Source of the DNA: Mammaliicoccus sp. Dog046
GTDB taxonomy: Bacteria > Bacillota > Bacilli > Staphylococcales > Staphylococcaceae
DNA: 64,000 nt
Direction of reading: 5' to 3'
NCBI RefSeq assembly: GCF_034039665.1
Contig: NZ_CP120131.1
Location: 2,286,499-2,350,498, forward strand
Shown: one piece after another, positions 17,708 through 26,734 of the stretch
Layout: every line of letters begins with the position of its first letter
Position numbering within the stretch: the first letter of the stretch is position 1
Notes under the pieces: generated by a model
The model's input: the letters and a program-made list of their open reading frames with translations, nothing else
Told to the model about the DNA's origin: nothing
Database searches by the model: none
Position numbers and translations under genes: made by a program

Positions 17708-17760
17708 TTGACAAATGGAAACGCTTACTTTAGTATTCTCTTTAACGTAAACGTTTACGT
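17708..17760 (+). promoter_or_regulatory. Promoter, LacI-type operator and possible cre site of the lyase operon
   Basis: TTGACA at 17708-17713 and TAGTAT at 17731-17736 with a 17-base spacer. The perfect palindrome ACGTAAACGTTTACGT at 17745-17760 overlaps the start of transcription and has the central CG expected of LacI-family operators. The spacer itself (17717-17730, TGGAAACGCTTACT) matches the CcpA cre consensus TGWAANCGNTNWCA at 12 of 14 positions. Confidence 0.75.
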
Positions 17761-17784
17761 AAATTAACTTTAGGGGTGTTTAAT

Positions 17785-18729
17785 ATGAAAAACAAAGAAA
17801 AATGGAGTGGCGTATTCCCAGCTGTATTAGTACCTTTTAATGATGATGATTCAATTGACGAACAAAGTTTCAGAGATTTAGTAAGATGGGTCGCAGATCA
17901 TGATGGCGTGAACGGCATTGTCGTTAATGGTCATACTGGCGAAATTATGACTTTATTACCTGAAGAACGTGCGAAAGTCGTTAGTATTGCTGTCGATGAA
18001 TTACAAGGTAAGATTCCTGTTATTTCTGGTGTTTCGGCAGAAGGTACAATTGAAACGATCCAACATGCACAAGCTGTTGAAAAAGCTGGTGGCGAAGCTA
18101 TCTTATTAATGCCTCCACATTCTTGGTTACGATTTAGTATGCAAGATGACTCACCTGTTAATTACTTTACTGATGTCGCAGAAGCAATTGATATTGGCAT
18201 CGTTGTACATCAATATCCTGCTGATACAAAATCTTCTTATTCAACTCAACAATTATTAGATATGGCTAAAATCCCAAATGTAGTAGCTTTCAAATTAGGT
18301 GAAAGGGACATCGCAACTTACGAACTACACGTTCGAAATTTACAAGCACAAGCACCCGATTGTGCGATACTTACATGTCATGACGAATACTTGTTACCTA
18401 CTTTAGTTCAAGGTATTGAAGGTGCACTAGTAGGATTTGGATGTTTCGTTCCTGATTTAATCTCTGATTTAGTAAATCATGTTAAAAACGATGACATCGC
18501 TTCTGCTAAAAAGACATACGATGAAATATTCAAATTAAAACACGCCATTTATAAAATGGATCAACCATCATCAAGCTCTCATTTACGTATGAAAGAAGCA
18601 ATGTATCAACGTGGCATCATCAAAACAAATCACGCACGAAAACCGGTAGAACCTTTAACTCAACAAGAAAAGGATGAAATTACTGAAGGATTAAAATCTG
18701 TAGGACTACTCGACAAAATAAAATACTAG
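17785..18729 (+). CDS. Dihydrodipicolinate synthase-family aldolase/lyase
   Basis: 314 residues, (beta/alpha)8 barrel of the DapA/NanA family. Present are the carboxylate-binding turn NGHTGE (in place of the usual GTTGE), the conserved tyrosine in HQYP, and the Schiff-base lysine in VVAFKLGERD. Family members cleave or condense pyruvate-type 2-oxo acids (sialic acid, KDG, hydroxyproline- or glucarate-derived acids). It is unlikely to be the biosynthetic DapA because it is controlled by a LacI-type site and paired with a transporter. The ATG at 17785 follows AGGGGTG by seven bases. Confidence 0.82.
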   Translation: MKNKEKWSGVFPAVLVPFNDDDSIDEQSFRDLVRWVADHDGVNGIVVNGHTGEIMTLLPEERAKVVSIAVDELQGKIPVISGVSAEGTIETIQHAQAVEKAGGEAILLMPPHSWLRFSMQDDSPVNYFTDVAEAIDIGIVVHQYPADTKSSYSTQQLLDMAKIPNVVAFKLGERDIATYELHVRNLQAQAPDCAILTCHDEYLLPTLVQGIEGALVGFGCFVPDLISDLVNHVKNDDIASAKKTYDEIFKLKHAIYKMDQPSSSSHLRMKEAMYQRGIIKTNHARKPVEPLTQQEKDEITEGLKSVGLLDKIKY

Positions 18730-18769
18730 AAGTTCGTGTAACTTCTAAACAAATCTGTGGTGATGACTA

Positions 18770-19996
18770 TTGGAAAATGTAAAAAGATTAAACTTTATTA
18801 AACTCATCCAACGTATTGGTCCCGGCATCGTATTAACCGGTGTCGTCATTGGTCCTGGCGTAATTACAACCGCTTCTATGGTTGGCGCATCTTACGGTTA
18901 CAGCTTACTATGGTTATTTATCCCTATAGCATTTATGGGTGTTACCTTTGTCATCGCATCATATAGAATTACTTTACTGACAGGTATGCCATCAATAAAA
19001 GCGATTAGGCATTATTTTGGACGACCCGCCTCGATTTTAGTTGGTGTTTCGACCTTTTTATCATGCGTATTCTTTACAATAGGTAACATTTCAGGTACCG
19101 GTGCAGCAATGAACTTATTGTTTGGTATCGACTGGAAAATTGGTGCAATCATTATGTTGCTTGTACTCATTTATTGTTACTTTTCTAAAAATGTATATAC
19201 AAAAGTTGAAAAACTCATTCTGCTTTGTATTTTCGGTATGATCATTGCATTTTACATTTCTTTAGCGAGTGTTGGTGGACCAGATGTTAAACTAATGACG
19301 AGCGGTTTAACGCATTGGCAGTTACCTGGTGGTAGCTTGCTGCTTGCATTAGGTTTTATAAGCACTCATGCATCTATTACAACTGGTATTTATGGAACCT
19401 ATCTAAGTAAAGAGAAGAAATGGTCTAAAGATGATTTATATAATGGTGGTATGTTAGCAGATGCTTTAGCTCATGTTGTCGGTGTCATTATTGTCAGTGG
19501 AGCAATCGTGTTAGTTGGTGCGATTGTTTTACATCCTTATAATTTATCAATTACATCACCTACACAATTAAGCGATTTATTGAAACCATTTTTAGGTCAT
19601 CGCTTTGCACCAATTGTTATGGGTGTTGCATTATTAGCAGCTGCATTCTCATCTTTGTTAGGTAATACACATCGTTCAGTTGTATTATTAAATGCTGGTT
19701 TTGATAAGCCAACTAACTTAGATCATAAATCAATACAAATAGGTGCAGTTATTGTACTCATCATTTCATCAATTATTAGCTTTAGCTACGGTGGATCACC
19801 GATAGAACTTATTTACATTTCAAATATCGCAACATCTATCGCGACACCTGTTGCAGGATTATTTATGACCATTCTTCTGTTGAAAAAAGATGTCAACAAA
19901 GGAGAAAAGAGACCTTATCTACTACAAATCGCAATGGTCATCAGTTATATATTCTGTGTTGGATTAATAGTCGCCTCTGTTATAAATATGTTTTAA
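18770..19996 (+). CDS. Nramp-fold transporter lacking the metal-binding motif
   Basis: 408 residues, about eleven hydrophobic helices. Helix 1 has the Nramp frame (GPG...GASYGYSLLW) but the metal motif DPGN is replaced by GPGV at residues 28-31, so both metal ligands Asp and Asn are gone. In helix 6 the usual MPH-type motif is replaced by GFISTHASITTG. It is therefore probably not a Mn/Fe transporter. Co-transcribed with the DapA-family lyase 40 bases upstream, it is a candidate importer of the lyase substrate or a precursor (inference). A TTG start lies eight bases after GGTGAT. Confidence 0.75.
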   Translation: MENVKRLNFIKLIQRIGPGIVLTGVVIGPGVITTASMVGASYGYSLLWLFIPIAFMGVTFVIASYRITLLTGMPSIKAIRHYFGRPASILVGVSTFLSCVFFTIGNISGTGAAMNLLFGIDWKIGAIIMLLVLIYCYFSKNVYTKVEKLILLCIFGMIIAFYISLASVGGPDVKLMTSGLTHWQLPGGSLLLALGFISTHASITTGIYGTYLSKEKKWSKDDLYNGGMLADALAHVVGVIIVSGAIVLVGAIVLHPYNLSITSPTQLSDLLKPFLGHRFAPIVMGVALLAAAFSSLLGNTHRSVVLLNAGFDKPTNLDHKSIQIGAVIVLIISSIISFSYGGSPIELIYISNIATSIATPVAGLFMTILLLKKDVNKGEKRPYLLQIAMVISYIFCVGLIVASVINMF

Positions 19997-19998
19997 AA

Positions 19999-20034
19999 AA
20001 CAACAACTTTCTTATTTCAAGAAAGTTGTTGTTT
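19999..20034. terminator. Bidirectional terminator between the transporter and LacI genes
   Basis: AACAACAACTTTC pairs with GAAAGTTGTTGTT; it extends into the last codons of the LacI-family gene. Confidence 0.85.
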
Positions 20035-21019
20035 CACGTTCGATATATTTCATAGGAAAAATGCAATTCATTCGACGAAGTTCTTCTTTTTCATTCGATA
20101 ATCTTATTAATAACCGCGTTACGGCTGTCTCTCCAATTTCTTTCAAATCAACATGTGTCGTTGACAATTTTGGCGTAATTAAATGACTCACAGGTGTATC
20201 ATCACTACCTATAATAGATAATTGTCCAGGAATATCTATATTAAGTTCCTTAGCAACATTAATAATCCCTAGCGCAATATTATCGGATGAACAAATCATG
20301 CCAGTAATTTCTTTGTGATCATTTAAAAATTCTTCAACGAGTTGTTCCTGACCTTTAATGTCAAACTCATCTAATTCTAAAATATATTTTTCTAAACCTA
20401 ATTCATTAACAATCGACTTATATCCTTGTTCATAAATTTTACTTTGGTATGAAGTAGACGGCCCGTTGATCAATGCGATATGACGATGATTTTTTTTATA
20501 TAATTCTTCAACAGAAAATCGCACACCTGATTTTTCATCAGCACTTACAATATCAAAGTTAGAATCATCTATAAAACTTCCAATAATTACAGTAGGCAAT
20601 TTTAAATCACTCAACCATTGTAGATTGATTTCATTTTCTCTCGGGGCTAAAACTAATATGCCATCAACAATATTTGTATCAAGCATTTTCTCATGTTGCT
20701 TACTCGTAAAAGAAATAATCAAATTGTATTCTGTTGTATCTATTATTTTAGAAATACCTTCAATAATTGTTAAGAAAAAAGAATTCTGCAATGTAGTAAA
20801 ACCACCAGGTATAATAACACCAATATTACCAGTATTCTTTTTCACTAAACTTCTCGCATTGATATTAGGTTTATAACCCAATTCATCCATAATACTTCTA
20901 ATTCTTTTCTCTGTGTCTTTACCAACGCCAGGTTTATTTGAAATCACTCTAGAAACAGACGCAATAGAAACATTTGCTTTCTCCGCAATATCTTTAATAC
21001 TAATTCTTTTGTTTCTCAT
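20012..21019 (-). CDS. LacI-family transcriptional regulator
   Basis: 335 residues: N-terminal LacI HTH (SIKDIAEKANVSIASVSRVISNKPGVG) and a periplasmic-binding-protein-like sensor. The ATG at 21019 follows AAGGGGTATT; an ATG further upstream adds 15 residues before the HTH and has no SD. The perfect palindrome at 17745-17760, in front of the lyase-transporter genes, is its most likely operator. It is convergent with that operon and not part of the PTS operon on the other side. Confidence 0.85.
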   Translation of the reverse strand: MRNKRISIKDIAEKANVSIASVSRVISNKPGVGKDTEKRIRSIMDELGYKPNINARSLVKKNTGNIGVIIPGGFTTLQNSFFLTIIEGISKIIDTTEYNLIISFTSKQHEKMLDTNIVDGILVLAPRENEINLQWLSDLKLPTVIIGSFIDDSNFDIVSADEKSGVRFSVEELYKKNHRHIALINGPSTSYQSKIYEQGYKSIVNELGLEKYILELDEFDIKGQEQLVEEFLNDHKEITGMICSSDNIALGIINVAKELNIDIPGQLSIIGSDDTPVSHLITPKLSTTHVDLKEIGETAVTRLLIRLSNEKEELRRMNCIFPMKYIERETTTFLK

Positions 21020-21128
21020 AGAATACCCCTTTTGTTCCTTAACGACATTTGTAAATACTTTCATCTTACTTCAATTATACATAATTCGAAATGTAAAATG
21101 ATACTAAAAGGAATATAGAAGACAGGAA

Positions 21129-21178
21129 AAAGCACTCATGTAAAAATAAATTTCTTAACATGAGTGCCGCTTTTTATT
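21129..21178 (-). terminator. Terminator of the PTS/epimerase operon
   Basis: AGCACTCATGT and ACATGAGTGC form a stem with an AT-rich loop; A and T runs occur on both sides, so it works on the minus strand downstream of the epimerase gene. Confidence 0.8.
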
Positions 21179-21186
21179 ATTAAATT

Positions 21187-21870
21187 TTATACTTGTGATA
21201 ATGCTTCATTAAAATCATCAATCATCTTATACCACGCTTTATCTATTTCATCATCCAATCCAAATAATCCGCTTCTTCCTAATATATAAATATCTGGATT
21301 CGCTCTTTGAATTTTACTAAATGTTTTCTTATTAGATGAACCGTCCATTTCAATTAAATAATTATAATTATTTTCTTCTCTCAACTGTCTAAGTTCAACA
21401 ATCTTGTCTAACGTCTCATCTATAAATTTCTCGCCAGCAAACCCTGGATCTACAGTCATAATTGTGATTTTATCTAAGTATTTGATATAAGGCTTGATCG
21501 TATCAATTGGTGTTTCAGGATTTAATACGATGCCGACCTTTTTATTATGATCTTGTATTTTATTAATCAATCTAAAAGCTACGCCATTAATAACTTCAGC
21601 ATGGATGCATATATAATCTGTATCGACTTTCAATAGCTCATCAACCCAAAATGCCGGATCAGTTACCATCAAGTGCGCGGATATAGGAACGTCGGATATT
21701 TTTTTCACTTGTTCTATAAACCATGGTGAAAGTGTAATATTTGGAACGTAATGCCCATCCATAATATCAACATGATACGATTCAACATGATTATTCAAAA
21801 ATGTAATTTGATCATTAAATTTATCTAAATCCATCGTCATTAATGATGGTGAAAATTTTGTTTTTTTCAT
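21187..21870 (-). CDS. alsE: Ribulose-phosphate-3-epimerase family, D-allulose-6-phosphate 3-epimerase type
   Basis: 227 residues, TIM barrel. Motifs: FSPSLMTMDLDKF at the start, HVDIMDGHYVPNITLSP with a metal His/Asp pair, SAHLMVTDP, IMTVDPGFAGEKFI and EMDGSSN. The MTVDPGFAG form and the Met/Asp pattern fit AlsE-like allulose-6-phosphate epimerases better than Rpe. With the PTS genes upstream it would convert an imported ketose-6-phosphate to fructose-6-phosphate. Last gene of a six-gene operon. Confidence 0.8.
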   Translation of the reverse strand: MKKTKFSPSLMTMDLDKFNDQITFLNNHVESYHVDIMDGHYVPNITLSPWFIEQVKKISDVPISAHLMVTDPAFWVDELLKVDTDYICIHAEVINGVAFRLINKIQDHNKKVGIVLNPETPIDTIKPYIKYLDKITIMTVDPGFAGEKFIDETLDKIVELRQLREENNYNYLIEMDGSSNKKTFSKIQRANPDIYILGRSGLFGLDDEIDKAWYKMIDDFNEALSQV

Positions 21871-21882
21871 TATTTGCCTCCT

Positions 21883-22983
21883 TTAGTAAACTTTTAAATC
21901 GCCTAATTCTATATCTTCTTCTTCAATTTCACTTACCATTTCTTCACTTTCATTGACTGGTTTTTTCAATATTACGAGTACAACCGCTGTTACAAGTACA
22001 TTTGCTAATATTGCTATTACAAATCCTAACGGGTGCGACATTGTTGGAATGGCTAACATTCCTCCAAATGGCACTTTGGAATCAGCGTTCATTACCATAG
22101 AAATTGCGCCTCCGACTGCACCACCTATACCAGTTGCAATAACACATCTTATAATATCGTTAAGTACGATCGGTAATACACCTTCTACTATTTCAATGAT
22201 GCCCATTGGAAATGCTGTTTTTAATGTTTCTACTTCGACTTTTTTATAAATGTTTTTTCGTAATAAACGTCCAACCCAATATGCCAATGCAAATCCAATT
22301 GGCGTTGCTGTATTTACGACAATTAATGCTGTAATTGGTTCATGTATACCTTGTGCTTGCAAAGTTAATACGAATGCAAATACAGTTTTATTGATAGGTC
22401 CGCCATAATCAACGCTTGCTAGAACGCCAATGATGATTCCATAAATTAATTTAGACGTACCACTTAATGATTGTAAATATTCAGTAAGCATATGTGTGAA
22501 TTGTGTGATTGGTGCTCCAATGACATAGACCATAATTAACCCACCAATTAAAGATGCGATAAATGGTATAACAAGCATTGGCATTAAACCTTTAGCCCAA
22601 TTTGGCATTTTAATATATTTAATGATTAAAACGACAAGATACCCCGCTAAAAATCCTCCTATCAAACCACCAATAAATCCCGAACCAACTGCATTGGCTG
22701 TAAGACCTATAACTAATCCAGGCGCAATACCTGGTTTGTCTGCTATGGAATAAGCAATACCAGTAGCAATAACAACCGGCAACATACCTAATCCTAATCC
22801 ACCAAGCGTTGCTAATACATCCCAGAAAGAATAGCCAGCTTTAGTCAAATCCGCAGACGAATCACCACCCAATGCCATTCCAATTGCTATCATAAATCCC
22901 GCGCCACATACTACAGGTATTAAATAAGAAATTGCAGTAAGTAGATGCCCCTTCAAATTCAATTGATTTAAAAATGACTTCAT
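21883..22983 (-). CDS. PTS fructose-family EIIC permease
   Basis: 366 residues, about nine hydrophobic helices, with fructose-family IIC motifs (SYLIPVVCGAGFMIAIG, FIGGLIGGFLAGY, SHPLGFVIAILANVL). Forms the membrane channel for the sugar imported with the EIIA and EIIB encoded just upstream. RBS AAGGGGGAAG. A short acidic C-terminal tail (SEEMVSEIEEEDIEL) is present; there is no fused IIA or IIB. Confidence 0.85.
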   Translation of the reverse strand: MKSFLNQLNLKGHLLTAISYLIPVVCGAGFMIAIGMALGGDSSADLTKAGYSFWDVLATLGGLGLGMLPVVIATGIAYSIADKPGIAPGLVIGLTANAVGSGFIGGLIGGFLAGYLVVLIIKYIKMPNWAKGLMPMLVIPFIASLIGGLIMVYVIGAPITQFTHMLTEYLQSLSGTSKLIYGIIIGVLASVDYGGPINKTVFAFVLTLQAQGIHEPITALIVVNTATPIGFALAYWVGRLLRKNIYKKVEVETLKTAFPMGIIEIVEGVLPIVLNDIIRCVIATGIGGAVGGAISMVMNADSKVPFGGMLAIPTMSHPLGFVIAILANVLVTAVVLVILKKPVNESEEMVSEIEEEDIELGDLKVY

Positions 22984-23001
22984 AAATATCTTCCCCCTTT
23001 A

Positions 23002-23454
23002 TCATTTTGATAAAATCGATACTACTTCTGACTTCTGAGTCGCATTTAATAATTGTTCAATAATTTCTTCATGACTTAATTTACGTGCAATCAATGATAA
23101 TAATTTCAAGTGCTCTTTTGATTGTTCATTGTCTTCTCCAACTGCTAACATGATGACGATCTTAGCACCATTTTCATCAAGTGATGGCCAATCAACAACA
23201 TCATTAAGTATCGCAACAGCTACCCCAACTTTATTTACGCTATTACTTTTGCCATGAGGTATCGCTACTAAATTCCCTATGCCAGTCACACCTTCAGATT
23301 CTCTTTTATATACTGATTTTAGAAAATCATCATGGCTAGAAATATAATTTTCTTGTTCAAATACACTTACAAGTTCATTTAATGTTTCTTCTCGATTGCG
23401 GGATTGTAATTTTGTTAGAATTGTATTTTCATCAATAACATCAATTAAATTCAT
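23002..23454 (-). CDS. PTS fructose-family EIIA
   Basis: 150 residues. The phosphorylated histidine lies in VAIPHGKSNSV, the standard fructose/mannitol EIIA motif. Receives phosphate from HPr and passes it to EIIB. RBS AAAGGAGAG; 18 bases before the EIIC gene. Confidence 0.85.
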   Translation of the reverse strand: MNLIDVIDENTILTKLQSRNREETLNELVSVFEQENYISSHDDFLKSVYKRESEGVTGIGNLVAIPHGKSNSVNKVGVAVAILNDVVDWPSLDENGAKIVIMLAVGEDNEQSKEHLKLLSLIARKLSHEEIIEQLLNATQKSEVVSILSK

Positions 23455-23468
23455 CGGCTATCTCTCCT

Positions 23469-23780
23469 TTATTGTTGTGAAATTTGTTCTATTTTTTCTA
23501 TCAGTTTATTTGGAGATTTGATTGCCACATCTGTAGGAATTTCAATAATTCTTTTTCCTTCAAATCTTTCTTTGGCACTCACCTTCACATCAACAGCTAA
23601 CAATACAATATCTGCTTGTTGAATATCCGCTTCTGATAATTCATTCTCTATCCCAATCGTACCTTGTGTTTCGATTTTAATACTATGTCCTTTTTTCTCT
23701 GCTGCTTTTTCAAGTTTTTCAGCTGCGATATATGTGTGTGCAATACCTACTGTACATGCACAAATACTTACTATATTCAT
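23469..23780 (-). CDS. PTS fructose-family EIIB
   Basis: 103 residues. CACTVGIAHTYIAAEKLE near the N-terminus holds the phosphorylated cysteine of the fructose IIB family (C-TGIAHT). Strong RBS AGGAGGGG. Part of the same operon. Confidence 0.88.
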   Translation of the reverse strand: MNIVSICACTVGIAHTYIAAEKLEKAAEKKGHSIKIETQGTIGIENELSEADIQQADIVLLAVDVKVSAKERFEGKRIIEIPTDVAIKSPNKLIEKIEQISQQ

Positions 23781-23791
23781 CCTAACCCCTC

Positions 23792-24178
23792 CTATTTTAT
23801 TAATGCTTCTATATACGATGTATCTGCTAAATTTCTCATGAATTTTTGAATTTTTAATTGAACACTTTTTTCTTCGTTTTGTTTAAGATTCAACAGAATA
23901 ATAAGTTTTATTTTTTGATTATGCCAATCAATATAATGGTTATTACCTTGAATTAAATAAATGCCTGTCTTTAAAATATTATTACTTTGAATATGTGGTA
24001 ATATCACATCTGGATAAATTTCAATGTCACCATAAGTTTCTCTATCCATCACTTCTTCAACATATTGTTCAACTGAATTTATTTGCTGGGATTCTTTTAA
24101 TTTAGAACCCATTTCTTTAATCACATCTTCGTATAGCACAGATGAAGTTTGTACTTTTTCAAATAAGTTATCATTCAT
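23792..24178 (-). CDS. Stand-alone EIIA-like domain following the PRD regulator
   Basis: About 128 residues, a divergent EIIA of the mannitol/fructose class: DVILPHIQSNNILKTGIY places the histidine. In MtlR/LicR-type regulators such a domain is fused to the C-terminus; here it is a separate gene whose ATG (24178) overlaps the regulator stop by eight bases (SD AGGTGA inside the regulator end). It may modulate the regulator in trans, or serve as a second EIIA. Confidence 0.7.
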   Translation of the reverse strand: MNDNLFEKVQTSSVLYEDVIKEMGSKLKESQQINSVEQYVEEVMDRETYGDIEIYPDVILPHIQSNNILKTGIYLIQGNNHYIDWHNQKIKLIILLNLKQNEEKSVQLKIQKFMRNLADTSYIEALIK

Positions 24179-25649
24179 AATCTTCACCTAACATTTCTAT
24201 CATTTTGCGTAATTTAATCTGATCATTCTTATTAAACATCGCACTTATAACGACGATAGGAACCGTTTGTACATTTGGAAGTTGAACTGTCGAAATGATT
24301 AAATCAATTTGCTCTAAGTCATAATCTGTTACATCAAAAGAAGACTTAACATCTATAATTTCAATTTCTGAAATATTACGCTTTATCTTAGTTTTAAGTA
24401 ATTCAGAAGTCCCTATTCCTGTTGTACATGTTATGAGTGTTTTTATTTTTTTAGGATTTCTTTCTAGTTCTTTCGCAAAGTATAAAGTCAAAAATCCTAT
24501 TTCATCCTTATTGATAGATTGAAGGTTATACTGTCTTGAAATTTGATAAGCTATATTTTTAACAACTTGAAATACTTCAGGGTACTCTATAGCAATTTGC
24601 TCTATCAAATTATTTTTTACGATTACGCCATGCTCAATTCTATTAAGCATCGGTTTAATATGTTTCAAAAGTTGTTGATCCATATCTGAATGATTAAACG
24701 GGTGCTTTAATTCCGTACTTGCACCTTCAATAAATGCATTGGTGATATTAATAACTTCAGGTGAATATTTCTTTTCTTCCATACTATTTTGTACATTTTG
24801 AGATTCAAATCGAGACGATATCAAATATTCGAATAAATAAACCCTCTCATTTATAGGTAATTTAATACGAAGATATCTTTCGACATTTTCTATTACCTGA
24901 TTACTCAATTCATAAAAAGATTCATATTCTATTCTTAATTTCTCAAGTTCCTCGTTGTCACGATCTTTTTCATAATGAATGACGCCTCTTTTTCTGTATC
25001 GCATAATCAAAATATATAAATGAGAAAAAATATTCACATTGTACGGGTATGGAATAACAATTCCTGCATCGTTCTCAATATAACTTATTTGTTCTTGAAC
25101 AAACGCTGCATCTTCGTCTTTAATTCCTCCTATATTATTAACTAATGGCGTTGCTCTTTCTTCACCAATAAGTTCTAATAATGCATGACGAATATCACTT
25201 TCTAGACCAACGACCATTAAATGTCGATTTTTTCTTTCTAATTCCAAATTAAATTGTTTTAACATTTCTTCTATCTTTTTCTCATCACTATTTAATACAC
25301 TTTCAGAGATAAAATAACGATCTACTATGTTAAATATTGAAATAGGTTTCGGGGAGATTAACAATAAATCCTTCGTTATTGAATTTCTTCTTTCTATAGG
25401 AGAAAGCAAATCATTTTGATGAGTAATTAATAAATCTTGGTTTGTTACATATTCATTTTCATCAATACGATATCCCTTTCCTTTTTCCGAAATAATAATC
25501 GCTTCCCGATGATTTTCATTTATACGTTTTACAAGCCTATAAATGGTTTTAGTAGAAACATTCAATTGGTTTGCTAAACTACTTGAATCTACAAACGTAT
25601 GTGCTTTAAGCAAATAATTTATTAATCTTAACTCATTTTCTCCCTTCAT
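24171..25649 (-). CDS. BglG/MtlR-type PRD transcriptional regulator (without EIIA domain)
   Basis: 492 residues. N-terminal HTH (ANQLNVSTKTIYRLVKRINE), two PTS-regulation domains (about 90-380; second one includes IEHGVIVKNNLIEQIAIEYPEVF), and a C-terminal EIIB-Gat-like domain with TCTTGIGTSELL. It should activate the downstream PTS operon in response to phosphorylation by HPr and the EIIs. First gene of the operon; SD AGGGAGG. A cre-like site precedes it. Confidence 0.85.
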   Translation of the reverse strand: MKGENELRLINYLLKAHTFVDSSSLANQLNVSTKTIYRLVKRINENHREAIIISEKGKGYRIDENEYVTNQDLLITHQNDLLSPIERRNSITKDLLLISPKPISIFNIVDRYFISESVLNSDEKKIEEMLKQFNLELERKNRHLMVVGLESDIRHALLELIGEERATPLVNNIGGIKDEDAAFVQEQISYIENDAGIVIPYPYNVNIFSHLYILIMRYRKRGVIHYEKDRDNEELEKLRIEYESFYELSNQVIENVERYLRIKLPINERVYLFEYLISSRFESQNVQNSMEEKKYSPEVINITNAFIEGASTELKHPFNHSDMDQQLLKHIKPMLNRIEHGVIVKNNLIEQIAIEYPEVFQVVKNIAYQISRQYNLQSINKDEIGFLTLYFAKELERNPKKIKTLITCTTGIGTSELLKTKIKRNISEIEIIDVKSSFDVTDYDLEQIDLIISTVQLPNVQTVPIVVISAMFNKNDQIKLRKMIEMLGEDYE

Positions 25650-25691
25650 AATTTAATAACCTCCCTGTATATTTATAATAAACTAAAATAA

Positions 25692-25705
25692 TGTAAGCGT
25701 TTTAT
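25692..25705. promoter_or_regulatory. Possible cre (CcpA) site upstream of the PTS operon
   Basis: TGTAAGCGTTTTAT matches TGWAANCGNTNWCA at 12 of 14 positions and lies about 45 bases upstream of the regulator gene. Confidence 0.45.
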
Positions 25706-25746
25706 TAACGTGTGTCCACTTCAATGGACAGTTAAGTAAAATACTA

Positions 25747-25783
25747 TAAAAAAACACCAAGACAATATTGCCTCAGCGTCTAT
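25747..25783 (-). terminator. Probable terminator of the LysR gene
   Basis: Minus-strand hairpin centred on CAATATTG with G-U-rich arms (ACACCAAGACAAT against ATTGCCTCAGCGT) followed by T residues. Confidence 0.5.
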
Positions 25784-25794
25784 GATAAGTTTAT

Positions 25795-26637
25795 CTATTT
25801 AAATTCATATGTTTTTATTTCATTGATAATTGTATGATATTTATGCGTCTTATATCTCCCATTATTCGAAACGATAAAGAAGTTTCGATTTAAGTTTAAT
25901 TCTTGTGTTGTGATGTAGGGTTCGTCATGACTTTTGATTGAGAAGTTTGAGAGTATAGTATAGCCCATATTCTGTTTAACGAGTTCTAGAATGAGTTGAT
26001 TGTCGTTTATGACGACTTTTCTAGATGTTAATTGGTGTTGTTGTAAAAGCATATCTTGATAATATCTAATACCTGATCCTGTTTCTCGTACATAACATCT
26101 TATATCGTTTAGGTTATCTTTTATTTTTTTATTTTTAACTAGCATTAATTTATCTTTCGTTAAAACTTCACTTGTGATTTTTTCGTCTTGGATTGGTTTT
26201 TCTATTATTCCTAAATCAATGGAATAGTCTTTTAGTTTACTAATGATGTCAGCAGAATTATACACGTTAATATGGATATGTAATTTTGGATATTTTGTTT
26301 GCAAGTAAATGGTTAAATCTAGAAGCATTGATTGACCAAATGTATGACTTGTCCCGATAACAAAATCACCTTGTATTTCTTCTTTGTGCTGATTAATTCT
26401 TACTTTCAATTGTTCGTCTAGTATTGTTAACTGACATGCGTAATCATATAATTCTCTTCCCGCTTCAGTAAGTATGATTTGTTTTCTTGTTTTTTCGAAT
26501 ATTTTAATTTGATATTTTTCTTCTAAATACTTTATATCTCTACTTATAGATGGTTGTGTTTTATATAATTTTTCTGCTGCATTGGTAAATCCATCTTCTT
26601 CTACGATAATTTTTAATATACGTAATTTATCTTCCAC
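25795..26637 (-). CDS. LysR-family regulator, YeiE/CysB-like
   Basis: 280 residues; N-terminal HTH (FTNAAEKLYKTQPSISRDIKYLEEKYQIKIFEK) and effector domain. Divergent from a YeiH-family gene across about 100 bases, the usual YeiE-YeiH arrangement, so it probably regulates that transporter. A start at 26637 is used; the upstream SD is weak. Confidence 0.82.
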   Translation of the reverse strand: MEDKLRILKIIVEEDGFTNAAEKLYKTQPSISRDIKYLEEKYQIKIFEKTRKQIILTEAGRELYDYACQLTILDEQLKVRINQHKEEIQGDFVIGTSHTFGQSMLLDLTIYLQTKYPKLHIHINVYNSADIISKLKDYSIDLGIIEKPIQDEKITSEVLTKDKLMLVKNKKIKDNLNDIRCYVRETGSGIRYYQDMLLQQHQLTSRKVVINDNQLILELVKQNMGYTILSNFSIKSHDEPYITTQELNLNRNFFIVSNNGRYKTHKYHTIINEIKTYEFK

Positions 26638-26734
26638 TCAAACACCTTCATATCATTTTTGTTATATTATATATTTAATAATAGCATTTCACAAATGAAC
26701 GTTTTCTACTTACAATAATTGTGAGGTGAGAAAC

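Larger units (their letters stand above)
17460..17784. other. Intergenic region before the lyase operon
   Basis: Contains the lipoprotein terminator, the second 75-bp repeat (with its terminator), and the lyase promoter/operator. No gene is supported here. Confidence 0.7.
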
